In this document: positions 25,253 through 34,547 of the stretch, one piece after another
Position numbering within the stretch: position 1 is the first letter of the stretch
Layout of the letters: every line of letters starts with the position of its first letter
Assembly (NCBI GenBank): GCA_017621475.1
Contig: JAGATA010000010.1
Location: forward strand, 1-64,000
Reading direction: 5' to 3'
Source: Clostridia bacterium
GTDB taxonomy: Bacteria > Bacillota > Clostridia > Oscillospirales > CAG-272
Length of the DNA stretch: 64,000 nucleotides
The notes under the pieces: generated by a model
What the model was told of the DNA's origin: nothing
Databases searched by the model: none
The model's input: only the letters and a program-made list of their open reading frames with translations
Made by a program: the position numbers and the translations under genes

Positions 25253-27142
25253 TTACACCTCTTTGTAATTTTTGTTTTTTGCAATAAGAATACGGTTAAA
25301 GCCTGCGCAAAGCCCCTCTATCGCGCCCGACGTGGGGTGCGCTCCCCTGCTCTTGCCGAGCAGGTCCTCCGCGATAGTTATTGGCGAACCGTCAGCCGCT
25401 TCATACGGAAGCTCCGTAAGTCTTGGCACACCAAGGCGCGCCGTATCCACCCTTTGCGCTTTTATTGTATCGAAAGACGGGTCAAGCGTTATTTCAAGGT
25501 AAACTCCGTCCTCCTGTGTTACGATGCGCGCTTCCGTTTTCGTGTCCGTTTTAACGCTCGTTTCGTCCTTTTCGTAAGGAGGAACGCCATCCGCATAGAA
25601 ATTATGCGCCGTATAAACGGGTTGTTTTTCCATCGAAAATTGGTAAACGTCGCCCTTGGGGTACTTTTCCCAAACGGTATTTACGTATTCCTCCACGCTT
25701 GTGGGGCAGCCGTCGTACATAGAAAGACCGGGAAGGAAATCCCTGCCTTCTTCTCCCTCTGCATTTGCAAAAATGTTGTTGTAAAATCTATCGTCCGCGC
25801 CGTAAACAAGGGAACAGCCCGCAATATCCGTGGAGTGTGCAAGGTGGTACGGCGTGGGTCTGTCGAGAATGTCGTATTTATACATACCGCCAAGGAAGAT
25901 ATTGTGAACGTACGCACCGCCTTGGGCTGCATTCTGGAAGCTATGTGCCGAGCCGAAGATGTTGTTGTCTACAATATGCGGTCCGTGCGTTACTTCTATC
26001 TTTATGTCTATGGTGTTGTGGTGATATATATTGGAAGAAAGGCGAACGCCCTGCACCTGCCAATCAAGCCAAGTACCCATCGCGCAATGGTGGATGTGAT
26101 TATGGTGGATATATGTGTCAATAAGCGCGTGGAGCTTGATGCCTCCAAGCTCGTGACCCCAAAATTCGTTCTTCGTGCCGATATTATATATCTCGTTTCC
26201 GTAAATTTCGGAAAAAGCGCCGCCCATATGACCCACGATGCCGTTCTGCCCACAATCGTAGATCACGTTGTTGCGGATTATGTGAGAGCCGATGGTCTCG
26301 CGGCTCCAGCCCGCGCGTTTTGCGGCGAGCATTTCTTCGAACTGATAAACGCCGCCCGCCTTGCGGTGGTAGCGGTTATACATATTATGACCCGTTGTGC
26401 CGTCCTTACCAACGCTTACCGCGGCGCAACGTGCATCGTGTATGATATTATCCTCTATTATCCAACATTTCGACCAATGCGTACCGAGAAGCCCTGTCTG
26501 GTCCGCAGTTGGAGGCGCCCACTGGGTTGCCGCGTGCGCCATCTCAAATCCGCGAACCGTGATGTAGTTAAGCCCCGTCTTTTCGGGATAGAAGCAGGAA
26601 CGGCGCACGTTTATTTCCGTAAGAGAAAAGTTCGGGTCTTTATTTGCAAAATTTGCGTATATTTCCGTTGTATTTTCAAGCACCTGTGCGTACCAGCGCA
26701 TTTCCTCCCCCGCAAGGGCGTCGAACGTGGTCGCCTCGATCATCGATTCACCGTCTATATAGACCATTCCCGTGTGCTTTTTGTGGTCGAGGGGGCGGCG
26801 AAGCCAGTCGCCGTCTATCTCCTCCGCGTAAGGATTGAAAGAGCCGAAAAGCGTATTCGGCACGCTTACTTTGAAGTATTCGCCCTCGCGCACCCAGCCG
26901 CGTACCTCTTCCGAGCCTTTGATAACGGCTCTCTCGCCCTCTGCCGCGGTGTAAGTAATGCGTGAAAGCTCATTAAGTCCTCCGTGCACGGGGTTTACCC
27001 ATTCGCGGTAAACCCCTTCGTGGACGATAACGGTGTCGCCCGCTTCCGCAAGGCTTGCGGCGCGGGATATTGTAAGAAACGGGAAAGACGCGCTTCCCTC
27101 GTTTTTGTCATTTCCTGTTTTTGAAACGTGATATACAGCCAT
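25253..27142 (-). CDS. Right-handed beta-helix protein (first of tandem pair)
   Basis: 629 aa, strongly similar along its length to the next gene (same start, same RRSCFYPEKTG, HIIRNNVIY, CGQNGIVGHMGGAFSEIYGNE and GAIEG segments), so a tandem duplication. The two differ most in the last 110 residues, where this copy has KTEARIVTQEDGVYLEITLD. No signal peptide. A beta-helix carbohydrate-active enzyme is the best guess; a catalytic set cannot be named. The ATG at 27142 matches the paralog's start. Confidence 0.8.
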   Translation of the reverse strand: MAVYHVSKTGNDKNEGSASFPFLTISRAASLAEAGDTVIVHEGVYREWVNPVHGGLNELSRITYTAAEGERAVIKGSEEVRGWVREGEYFKVSVPNTLFGSFNPYAEEIDGDWLRRPLDHKKHTGMVYIDGESMIEATTFDALAGEEMRWYAQVLENTTEIYANFANKDPNFSLTEINVRRSCFYPEKTGLNYITVRGFEMAHAATQWAPPTADQTGLLGTHWSKCWIIEDNIIHDARCAAVSVGKDGTTGHNMYNRYHRKAGGVYQFEEMLAAKRAGWSRETIGSHIIRNNVIYDCGQNGIVGHMGGAFSEIYGNEIYNIGTKNEFWGHELGGIKLHALIDTYIHHNHIHHCAMGTWLDWQVQGVRLSSNIYHHNTIDIKIEVTHGPHIVDNNIFGSAHSFQNAAQGGAYVHNIFLGGMYKYDILDRPTPYHLAHSTDIAGCSLVYGADDRFYNNIFANAEGEEGRDFLPGLSMYDGCPTSVEEYVNTVWEKYPKGDVYQFSMEKQPVYTAHNFYADGVPPYEKDETSVKTDTKTEARIVTQEDGVYLEITLDPSFDTIKAQRVDTARLGVPRLTELPYEAADGSPITIAEDLLGKSRGAHPTSGAIEGLCAGFNRILIAKNKNYKEV

Positions 27143-27199
27143 AATGTGCCTCTGCAAAATAAGATTTATATATTAAATTTACCATATGTAAGAAGAAAA

Positions 27200-27250
27200 A
27201 GCAAGGAGGAATTAAAACTGTGCAAGTTTTAATTCCTTCTTGCTTTTTTG
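27200..27250. terminator. Long terminator hairpin, bidirectional
   Basis: AGCAAGGAGGAATTAAAACT pairs almost perfectly with AAGTTTTAATTCCTTCTTGCT around GTGC, with T runs on both strands. On the minus strand it would end transcripts coming from degV. Its core, TTAAAAC to GTTTTAA, resembles the ends of the nearby intergenic element. Confidence 0.8.
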
Positions 27251-27252
27251 AT

Positions 27253-27677
27253 GGGGTAAAACGCTTTGCATTTTAACAAAATCTGATTTTATCTTTAAAA
27301 CGCGTGATAGTAAAGCAAAAATTTTGATAAAAAACATCACGCGGCTTTGCTAAAGCCAGAATTTGCTTCCCTTCGTTCGAGTTAAGCGCAAATACATCGA
27401 CTATTGAAGTAAATATTTTTCGCAAACTTCGTGTCGATGTGTGCAGCGCGACTGTTTGAGAACGATATATAAAAACCAAGTCCGCACAAGCGAGTAAAGG
27501 GAAGTTCGCCCTTCGAACGAAGTGAGAATTAAGCATTATTAAAAAATCTGCATTTTCTCTAAAGGGGTATAAAACTGTTCGCACATAAGGCTTTTGCTTC
27601 TTTTTGTCACTTTTTCTTTCAAAAAGAAAAAGTGAATATAATAAATAATTTGTTAAAACGCCAAGCGTTTTAACTCC
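27253..27677. repeat. Inverted-repeat intergenic element A
   Basis: About 425 bases. The left end GGTAAAACGCTTTGCATTTTA closely matches the reverse complement of the right end (GTTAAAACGCCAAGCGTTTTA), and each end is itself a hairpin. Inside the right end is CACTTTTTCTTTCAAAAAGAAAAAGTG. The right 90 bases recur in element C (53110-53202) and partly in element B. It fills most of the 594-base gap between the beta-helix genes and degV; the one 103-codon open frame inside shows no sign of being a gene. Confidence 0.7.
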
Positions 27678-27736
27678 TCTTTTCTTTAAACAAGAAAAAG
27701 TTTAATATAATATTTTTTGAATTTTTTGCAAAAAAT

Positions 27737-28606
27737 TTAACTTCTTCCCTTACCTATAAAATAAAGTCCAAGCATACCGGGGCCTACGTGGCAGCCCGTC
27801 GCGGGCTCGTGGCAAACGGTAATTATTTTCCTGGGTTCTGCTATCTCGCGTATCATCGCTTCAAGAGTTTTTGCGTCCTCCTCGCAATCCGCGTGGGATA
27901 TGCCCACGATCTGCTCCCCTGCATCAACAACTCTTTGCTCGTAAAGGCGCGCAAGCTCCTTCACAGCCTTCTTTCTGCCTCGAACCTTATCAAAGGAAAC
28001 TATCTTGCCTTCCTCGCTTCCGATAAGTATGGGTTTTATATTAAGCACGGAGCCGATAACCGCCGTCGCGCCCGAAATTCTGCCGCTCATACGCAGATAT
28101 TTAAGGTCATCCACCGTAAAAAGCTGGTTCATCGGCGGCACAATGGCGTTAAGATGCTCTGCTGTTTCTTCAAGGCTCTTACCTGCGTTTCTGTCCTCAA
28201 CCGCGTAAAATGCAAGAAGCCCCTCCCCAAGGGAAGCGCCGAGGCTGTCAACGGACGCCATCTTTCTATCGGGGTATTTTTCCGAAAGCTCGCGAAAAGC
28301 TATGCGGGAGGATGAAAACGCACCGCTTACACCGGAGGAAAGGCTTATAAAAAGCACGTCGTTTCCTTTTTGCAAAATAGGCTCTATATATTCCGTATAT
28401 CTTGCAGGCGTTATCTGCGAGGTGGTGACAACTTGACCTGCGCGTATCATATCATAATATTTTTTACCGTCAAATCCTGCCGTGTCCGTGCAGGTATTTT
28501 CTTCGCCGTTTATATAAAAAGAAAACGGTATTACCGTAATATCGTTTTCACGCACAAATTCTATAGGGAGATTTGCGGATGTATCCGTAACTATTGAAAA
28601 TCTCAT
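27737..28606 (-). CDS. DegV family fatty acid-binding protein
   Basis: 289 aa. N-terminal IVTDTSANLP, then TTSQITPARYTEYIEPIL and FISLSSGVSGAFSSSRIA, the motifs that hold a fatty acid in DegV/FakB proteins; the C-terminus has GPGMLGLYFIGKG. FakB presents fatty acids to the kinase FakA, but FakA is not in the window. Single gene, followed by element A. Confidence 0.92.
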   Translation of the reverse strand: MRFSIVTDTSANLPIEFVRENDITVIPFSFYINGEENTCTDTAGFDGKKYYDMIRAGQVVTTSQITPARYTEYIEPILQKGNDVLFISLSSGVSGAFSSSRIAFRELSEKYPDRKMASVDSLGASLGEGLLAFYAVEDRNAGKSLEETAEHLNAIVPPMNQLFTVDDLKYLRMSGRISGATAVIGSVLNIKPILIGSEEGKIVSFDKVRGRKKAVKELARLYEQRVVDAGEQIVGISHADCEEDAKTLEAMIREIAEPRKIITVCHEPATGCHVGPGMLGLYFIGKGRS

Positions 28607-28715
28607 ATACTCGCTCCTTGTGTTAAAATCTTTTTGATTATTACCTTAAATATCATAAATAAAACGCACGGTAGAGTCAAGAAACAAAGAAAGAACGCTC
28701 TATCGCAAAGGAAAA

Positions 28716-28745
28716 GCGCACTCTACTCTCGGTAGAGTGCGCCGT
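28716..28745 (-). terminator. Terminator of the Nudix operon
   Basis: GCGCACTCTAC and GTAGAGTGCGC with a five-base loop, then TTTTCC on the minus strand, just behind the Nudix gene. Confidence 0.8.
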
Positions 28746-28752
28746 AGACTTA

Positions 28753-29319
28753 TCAAAAACCGAGCAAAAGCTTTGCTTTGAGCACTGCCGTCTGCGTTTT
28801 TGCATCGGGTATCTTATTTTCCATAATCATTTTTACAACTTCATCGAAAGGAACTTTCACAACGTCGAGGAATTCGTTCTCGTCAAGCTCCTGCTCCCCC
28901 TTGTGAAGCCCCGTTGCAACATACATCGCTATTTTTTCGCTGAGGATCGCGGGGGATGGATATATGTACCCGATAAAGGTGTAATTATCCGCGGTATATC
29001 CCGTTTCCTCGCGCAGTTCGCGCGCCGCCGCGAGCATCTCATCCGTTTCTCCCTTGTCAAGCTTTCCTGCGGGAATTTCCCAAATGACCTCGTCAAAAGG
29101 GTAACGGAACTGGCGCTCCATAATTATCTCTCCCTTATCCGTCACGGGAACGACGCAGACAGCGCCGTTGTGAAGGCAGACCTCGCGCGTGGCGGGTGCG
29201 CCGTTCGGAAGCTCTATCGTATCCTTTACAAGGTGAACGATGTGTCCTTCAAATATCTCCTCTCGCGAAACCTTTTTTTCCGCGAGCTTTTCATAAAGTT
29301 CTTTTGTAATTTCGGGCAT
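28753..29319 (-). CDS. Nudix hydrolase (ADP-ribose pyrophosphatase-like)
   Basis: 188 aa. The Nudix box GKLDKGETDEMLAAARELREETG fits GX5EX7REUXEEXGU and binds Mg for hydrolysis of a nucleoside diphosphate linked to another group. The domain after it (FIGYIYPSPAILSEKIAMYVATGL) is like NudF/YqkG ADP-ribose pyrophosphatases. It follows the phosphatase gene by 12 bases and is the last gene of the MFS operon series. Confidence 0.9.
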   Translation of the reverse strand: MPEITKELYEKLAEKKVSREEIFEGHIVHLVKDTIELPNGAPATREVCLHNGAVCVVPVTDKGEIIMERQFRYPFDEVIWEIPAGKLDKGETDEMLAAARELREETGYTADNYTFIGYIYPSPAILSEKIAMYVATGLHKGEQELDENEFLDVVKVPFDEVVKMIMENKIPDAKTQTAVLKAKLLLGF

Positions 29320-29331
29320 AATATGATCCTT

Positions 29332-29793
29332 TCAACCGTTTATTAAAGTTTTCAAAAGCGCAGCGCAGCCCTCGTAAATATCACGGTAGGCAATATCAAA
29401 TCGGTCGCTGTACCAAGGGTCGGCAACGTCACCGCCGCGCGCAGTGTAATCCATAAGCTTATGTATCTTCCCATCGGGGTCGCCGCCGAGGATGCGGTGC
29501 ATATTGCGTATATTCGCGCTGTCCATACCGATAAAAAGGTCGTATTTTCCGTAATCGTCCGCGCGAAGCTGAACAGAGCGTTTTTCCTTGCAGTAAATAG
29601 CGTGCTTTGCAAGCTCCGCCTCGGCGGGCGGATAGACGGCGCTTCCCTTTCCGTTCCATATGGTTTCGCTGCTCGTCGCGGAGGAAGCAACCGTAAAACC
29701 CTCGATGTGATTTTCATAGAGCATATCCTTAAAAATAAATTCCGCCATAGGGCTGCGGCAAATGTTGCCGTGGCAAACAAACATTATCCTCAT
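29332..29793 (-). CDS. Low-molecular-weight protein-tyrosine phosphatase
   Basis: 153 aa. The P-loop CHGNICRS (C-x5-R-S) near the N-terminus holds the catalytic Cys and Arg; the general acid Asp is in VADPWYSDRFD. It removes phosphate from tyrosine in the cytosol; no tyrosine kinase is near. The ATG at 29793 lies four bases after the nitroreductase stop codon, so the two are probably coupled. Confidence 0.93.
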   Translation of the reverse strand: MRIMFVCHGNICRSPMAEFIFKDMLYENHIEGFTVASSATSSETIWNGKGSAVYPPAEAELAKHAIYCKEKRSVQLRADDYGKYDLFIGMDSANIRNMHRILGGDPDGKIHKLMDYTARGGDVADPWYSDRFDIAYRDIYEGCAALLKTLING

Positions 29794-29797
29794 ATGC

Positions 29798-30457
29798 TCA
29801 CGCCCATTCAAATTTGTGCTCGAGAGCGCCCAGCTCGAAGTGGTATTTTACAATGCCGAGGTCCATCTTCGCGTAAGGCACGTTCGCGCAGGTTGCTTTT
29901 ACGGTGTTACCCGAAAGAGTGAATTTGAATTTCTGCTGATTGAGTGCTGTGGGTGCTGTAAGGGCGGCTTCCATAGCGTTTTTGAACCATTCGGGCATTT
30001 CCCCCTCACATTCGCAAAGAGATTCAAGCGGTTTGTTCTTGTGTTCTCTGCCCTCGTGCTCTCCGTAGCCAAGAGAGATAACTGCCTGCACCTTTTCGCC
30101 CTCGCCAAGAATCGCGGGAACGGCGCGCTTGCTGTACGTCAGCACCACCCAGCAGGTGTTGAGTCCGAGCGTCTGCGCCAATAGCACAAGCTTTTCTCCG
30201 TGGTAGCCTATCTCCTCATCCCTGCCGTCTGCGGCGGAAATGCAGAAATAGTTTTTGCAGCCGGAAAAGTGGCCGTATTTTGCAAGCGTTCCCGAAAAAG
30301 CCTTCGGCTCGTCGAGGATAAGCTGCACGTTAAGCCCCGTTTCGGCGTTTATTTCATTTATCTTTGCAAGAAGAACGTCTATCTTCTCCTGATCAATGGG
30401 TCTTTCCGTATATTTGCGCACGGAATGGCGTGCGTTCATTGCTTCGTAAATCGTCAT
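29798..30457 (-). CDS. Nitroreductase family flavoprotein
   Basis: 219 aa. The N-terminus AMNARHSVRKYTERPI is the FMN phosphate-binding signature; ALTAPTALNQQKFKF and GIVKYHFELG are the C-terminal FMN-contact regions. Reduces nitro or quinone-type substrates with NAD(P)H; the natural substrate is unknown. Thirty bases behind the AAA ATPase gene. Confidence 0.9.
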   Translation of the reverse strand: MTIYEAMNARHSVRKYTERPIDQEKIDVLLAKINEINAETGLNVQLILDEPKAFSGTLAKYGHFSGCKNYFCISAADGRDEEIGYHGEKLVLLAQTLGLNTCWVVLTYSKRAVPAILGEGEKVQAVISLGYGEHEGREHKNKPLESLCECEGEMPEWFKNAMEAALTAPTALNQQKFKFTLSGNTVKATCANVPYAKMDLGIVKYHFELGALEHKFEWA

Positions 30458-30487
30458 AATTTCTCCTTTTGCTTTTCAGCGTATATG

Positions 30488-31372
30488 TTAAAATTTATCT
30501 TTATGTTTTTCAAAAAAGTCGCGGTAAACGCGGACATTTTCCAGCTCCGTCCATTTTCTCGGCACGGATGGTGTGCTGTCAAGGTCGTATATCTTCGCCT
30601 CGTTCAGCGCAAGCAGAAACGGGGAGTGAGTCGCGATTATAAATTGACAACCGAAAAAGCGCGCGCTGTCTGAAATGAACGCGGCAAGCTCCAGCTGAAG
30701 CTTGGGCGAAAGGCTGTTCTCCGGCTCGTCGAGCAGATACAGCGCGTTTTCCTTTATATGCTCCGTAAAATAGGCAAACGCGCTCTCGCCATTGGACTTT
30801 CTGTGGACTTCACGCACGGAAAGTCTTGGGGTTACGTATGCGGATTTGCTTTTTCTGCGCGCCTCGTTGCGCTTTTTCAGCTCATCATACTGCGAAAGAT
30901 CCTTCATTATAAATGGCGCGGAGCTTTTATCATTGTATTTTTCATACTCTTCGAAAAGCTCCTGCCTGCGTTTTTCCACACCCGTGTTGATAGCGCGAAC
31001 ATCGAGTAGGAAATCAAAAACGTCATCGCTCGTTATCATTCCGCTTTCTTCAGGTATCTGTCTTTCAAGGGAGCACGAGCACATAGAAACGTAATCCCTT
31101 GTAAGCGGCGTTTCGCCCCGGGGCGAGGAGCGCGAAACGCCGAGCTTTTCCGCTATTACGTTCAAAAGTGTGCTTTTCCCCGAGCCATTGCCGCCGTAAA
31201 AAACGGTTATCGGCTCAAATTCAAGCCTTTCGAGGTACTTCGCCGGAAATATCTTGAAAGGATATGCGTTTTCGCGCGTGTAGCAGAGCATTTCAAGCTG
31301 GTACGGAAAGGAGAGGAAAAACTCCGTTTCCATAGCCTCGCTCACAAGGCGGAAGGAAGAAAGATACCTCAC
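30488..31372 (-). CDS. AAA family ATPase (COG3910-like)
   Basis: 294 aa. Walker A GGNGSGKSTLLN (about residue 60), a signature-like stretch NGESAFAYFTEHI, Walker B LYLLDEPENSLSP, and a switch His in IIATHSPFLLA: an ABC-type ATP-binding domain with an inserted coiled middle (about 120-170). There is no membrane partner. Such stand-alone ATPases occur in many genomes; the role is unknown. Overlaps the GH2 gene by four bases. Confidence 0.85.
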   Translation of the reverse strand: MRYLSSFRLVSEAMETEFFLSFPYQLEMLCYTRENAYPFKIFPAKYLERLEFEPITVFYGGNGSGKSTLLNVIAEKLGVSRSSPRGETPLTRDYVSMCSCSLERQIPEESGMITSDDVFDFLLDVRAINTGVEKRRQELFEEYEKYNDKSSAPFIMKDLSQYDELKKRNEARRKSKSAYVTPRLSVREVHRKSNGESAFAYFTEHIKENALYLLDEPENSLSPKLQLELAAFISDSARFFGCQFIIATHSPFLLALNEAKIYDLDSTPSVPRKWTELENVRVYRDFFEKHKDKF

Positions 31373-33069
31373 TTTGCTATCTCCCCGTAAAGCGCCTTTG
31401 CAATTTCAAGCATTGGCTCTTCGCTTACCTTGCAGACCTTTCGGTCGTAGGAGAGAAGCCCGTTCGTTTCGTCCTCTACGTCGGACACCTGCGTATATAC
31501 CGCGGCACAAAGCCCCGCCTTTACAAGCGGAACGACCTCCTCGCGGTAAAGCTTCAGAAGCGCTTCCTCAAAGGCCTCTCTTTGGCTGAAAAACCTGTAG
31601 CCGTAGGTCTTTTCCGTGTTGAAAACGTGCCCTTCGGGTTTATACGAATAACCGCCGAACTCGGAAAGAACTATCGGTTTTTCACTTCTCTTTATCTTAA
31701 CGGGCTTAAAGTAGATATGCAGACTTTCCACGTCACTCTCGGCGCCCGCAAACCAGCCCGATGCCGTGTCTATAAAGCGCGTTGGGTCTATCTCTCTGAG
31801 CTTATGATACATCTTTTCGCTTTCAAACTGCCCCCAGCCCTCGTTAAAAATCGTGTAATAGCACACACAAGGGTGGTTATAGAGAAGTTCTGCCGTTTCT
31901 TTCATAGTGGAAACGAATGCGGCTCGTGTCTTTTTATCGCTGTGAAGATGCTTGTCGGAAAGTTTTTTGAGTCCCACCGTGGGAAGCGCGGTATCGCGCA
32001 AAAACGAATACGAGCCGTTATTCACCATATCCTGGAACACGACCATGCCGAGCCTGTCGCAATCGTAATAAAATTGCTCGGGCTCTATCTTAATATGCTT
32101 GCGAAGCATATTAAATCCGAGGCGCTTCATTTCCGTAATGTCGCGCTCAAAGCATTCGGGAGTAGCAGGGGTATATATTCCGTCGCTGAAATATCCTTGG
32201 TCAAGAAGCCCGTGGAAGAAATACGGCTTGCCATTGAGAAGAAGTCTTGGTACACCGTTCACCTTTTCTACCGTGAGCGTGCGAAGCGCAAAGTAAGAGC
32301 GCACCTCATCCTGCTCTGTCTTTATGGTAAATTCATAGAGGTACGGGTCTTCGGGTGACCAAAGGTAAGGAAAATCAAGCTCCACTCTTGCCTGTCCGCT
32401 CAAAAGAGGAAAAGAAAGCTCTCCGCCGGGAGTGCTTACGGTGACCTCTCCTTCGCTCACGCCTTGCACTGATATAAGCGCAAAGTTTTCGCTTGTTTCT
32501 ATTTTTATGCTTTTTATATAGTTTTCGGGTACGTTTTCAATCCACACCGTCTGCCATATGCCCGTAACGGGTGTGTACCACATACCGCCGCGCTTTTCAC
32601 ATTGCTTTCCGTATGGCAAAACCTTTGTGTGAAGCTCATCACGCACGAAAACTTCAAGGGTGTTTTCTTCGCAGATGCACTCCGTCACATCAAAAGAGAA
32701 CGGAGTATATCCGCCTCGGTGCTCGCCAAGCTCGCGTCCATTGAGGGTGACGCGAGCTATCTGATCGACAGCGCCGAAATGCAAAAGCACTCTGCCCTCT
32801 TTTGCAAATTCTTCGGGCAAGGAAAATTTCTTTCTGTAATAAAGCTTCGGGTCAACGCCCACACCGCGCCCTATGCCAGAAAGCAGCGATTCGGGCGCAA
32901 ACGGCACGATTATCTTTTCGGGGGAGCCTTCGTTTATGCTTATATCCCATTCGCCGTTAAGGCAGAAAAAGGAATCTCTTTTCATCTGTGGGCGCGGATA
33001 TACGTTCCACGGAACGGCGGGGAGATTTTCGCCCTCCGGCGTGTAGAGCTTTGCAAATTCAGTTTTCAT
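31369..33069 (-). CDS. Glycoside hydrolase family 2 enzyme
   Basis: 566 aa. A sugar-binding jelly roll (RDSFFCLNGEWDISI to RVTLNGRELGEHRGGYTPF), an immunoglobulin-like domain, and a TIM barrel with acid/base Glu in TIFNEGWGQF and nucleophile Glu in IVLSEFGGYS. It has no signal peptide, so it acts on imported sugars, probably delivered by the MFS transporter it overlaps by 11 bases. Specificity (galactoside, glucuronide or mannoside) cannot be read from the sequence. Confidence 0.93.
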   Translation of the reverse strand: MKTEFAKLYTPEGENLPAVPWNVYPRPQMKRDSFFCLNGEWDISINEGSPEKIIVPFAPESLLSGIGRGVGVDPKLYYRKKFSLPEEFAKEGRVLLHFGAVDQIARVTLNGRELGEHRGGYTPFSFDVTECICEENTLEVFVRDELHTKVLPYGKQCEKRGGMWYTPVTGIWQTVWIENVPENYIKSIKIETSENFALISVQGVSEGEVTVSTPGGELSFPLLSGQARVELDFPYLWSPEDPYLYEFTIKTEQDEVRSYFALRTLTVEKVNGVPRLLLNGKPYFFHGLLDQGYFSDGIYTPATPECFERDITEMKRLGFNMLRKHIKIEPEQFYYDCDRLGMVVFQDMVNNGSYSFLRDTALPTVGLKKLSDKHLHSDKKTRAAFVSTMKETAELLYNHPCVCYYTIFNEGWGQFESEKMYHKLREIDPTRFIDTASGWFAGAESDVESLHIYFKPVKIKRSEKPIVLSEFGGYSYKPEGHVFNTEKTYGYRFFSQREAFEEALLKLYREEVVPLVKAGLCAAVYTQVSDVEDETNGLLSYDRKVCKVSEEPMLEIAKALYGEIAK

Positions 33070-34363
33070 TTTTTACCTCCGCACGTTTTGTAAATTTAAA
33101 GATAACGAAAAGGAGCACAGTAAGCACAAGCGCCACGGCAAGCGCGGCAAGGAATATATTTTCGTTTGGCAAAAAGGACGTTGTGCCATCGTCGTTTACA
33201 ATGGTTTCGGCATTTTTAAGGATAGCCGAGCCGATGGCAGGTCCGATTATGCCGGGCAAAAGCACCTGAAAAGCTATGCGAAGCCCCTGGAACATACCCG
33301 CGCGGTTTGCGGGTGTGTTATCGCGGATGACCGCACCGAACACGGCAGAGCCTGCAAGGTAACCGCACATCATAAGAAGCGAACCGATAAATACAAGTGC
33401 GGTTCCGCGGAAGAAATAGAGCAAAACGTATCCGAGCATCAAAAGAGTAAGTGCAGGGATAACGCTTTTCTTAAATTTTACCTTATCATATACCCTGCCC
33501 CAGAATGCTGTGAAAACGGAAGCAAGGATTATCGCGGGAGCCATAACGAAAACGTAGTTGTCCATTTTAAGCGTTGCCGTATAATAGATTATAAGGTAAG
33601 GCATAAACACCTGAATGGATATGCCGAAAACGGCGAACGCCGCAAGGAAAAGATAGAGCATCTTATTATCTTTTATAACGGAGGGGCGGAAGCCGTAGAA
33701 AATATTTGCAAAATAATTTTGATTTTGGGATACCTCCAGCTTCGGCTCGGAAATGATAAAGAAGCCGATAATGCCTATAAGAACAACGACAGCGCCGATT
33801 ATGGCGAATATCGCCGTCCAGCTTTCGGACTTACCAAGGTCAAACGCCATAAAGCCGCCGAAAACAGCGAGTATTGCAACAAGCGGCATCATAGAGTTGA
33901 TGCCCTCTGCAGCTCCCCTGTCAGAGCTGTCCGTCATATCGGTAAGCCAAGCATTAAAGCAGGCATCATTTGCGGAAGAGCCGAAAAACGTCATAACGCA
34001 ATCCATAATTATAACAAGAGTTATGCACACGGCGGAAGCGGAAACAGCGGGAAAGAGCGCGCCGATAACATCCGTACGGATAAAGCAAAACGCGATAATG
34101 GAAATGCCCCAAAGTATATAGCCGCCGCACATAAATACACGGCGTTTGCCGAGCTTATCCGAAAGCGCACCGATAAAAAGCGTGGTAAGCGTAGCAGAAA
34201 CCGCGCTTGCCGCGACCATAAGCGAAATGTCGGACGCGGAAGCCCCGAACATTTTATAGATAAATACGTTGAAACACATATTTTCAACTACCCAGGCTAT
34301 CTGCCCTGTTAAGCTGAATATAACGAGCGTGAGGAAAAATTTTGCGCGGTTCTTCTGTTTCAT
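33059..34363 (-). CDS. MFS transporter
   Basis: 434 aa, about 12 membrane helices. The loop after helix 2 has the MFS signature as GALSDKLGKRRVFM, and a matching one after helix 8 is WGRVYDKVKFKKS. Helical blocks are split by a hydrophilic linker (SEPKLEVSQNQNYFANIFYG). First gene of an operon with GH2, so a glycoside or oligosaccharide uptake role is likely (inference). Confidence 0.9.
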   Translation of the reverse strand: MKQKNRAKFFLTLVIFSLTGQIAWVVENMCFNVFIYKMFGASASDISLMVAASAVSATLTTLFIGALSDKLGKRRVFMCGGYILWGISIIAFCFIRTDVIGALFPAVSASAVCITLVIIMDCVMTFFGSSANDACFNAWLTDMTDSSDRGAAEGINSMMPLVAILAVFGGFMAFDLGKSESWTAIFAIIGAVVVLIGIIGFFIISEPKLEVSQNQNYFANIFYGFRPSVIKDNKMLYLFLAAFAVFGISIQVFMPYLIIYYTATLKMDNYVFVMAPAIILASVFTAFWGRVYDKVKFKKSVIPALTLLMLGYVLLYFFRGTALVFIGSLLMMCGYLAGSAVFGAVIRDNTPANRAGMFQGLRIAFQVLLPGIIGPAIGSAILKNAETIVNDDGTTSFLPNENIFLAALAVALVLTVLLFVIFKFTKRAEVKNEN

Positions 34364-34389
34364 AAAGCATCTCCCGAAAAATTTATGTT

Positions 34390-34441
34390 ATATTATTATT
34401 GTAACACATTATAGGTCAAGTTTCCATAGGATTATATGGAA
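34390..34441 (-). promoter_or_regulatory. Promoter and operator of the MFS-GH2 operon
   Basis: On the minus strand, -35 TTGACC (34414-34419) and a TAATAT-like -10, 18 bases apart. Directly upstream of the -35 is an inverted repeat, TTCCATA-N6-TATGGAA (34422-34441), placed where an activator would bind. Confidence 0.55.
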
Positions 34442-34547
34442 CTTTTTATTTTTAGCCAAGAAAAATTGAATTAAAGCAATACTATAGACAACGCCGAAAT
34501 AATGTGATAAAATATTATATTATAGTTGGTTTTTTAAGGAGTACAAA

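Noticed and set aside
25337-26965. 542-codon plus-strand frame
   Set aside because: Antisense to the beta-helix gene; rich in Arg, Cys and His as expected of shadows in this genome.
27273-27584. 103-codon minus-strand frame in element A
   Set aside because: No ribosome site; not conserved in elements B and C.
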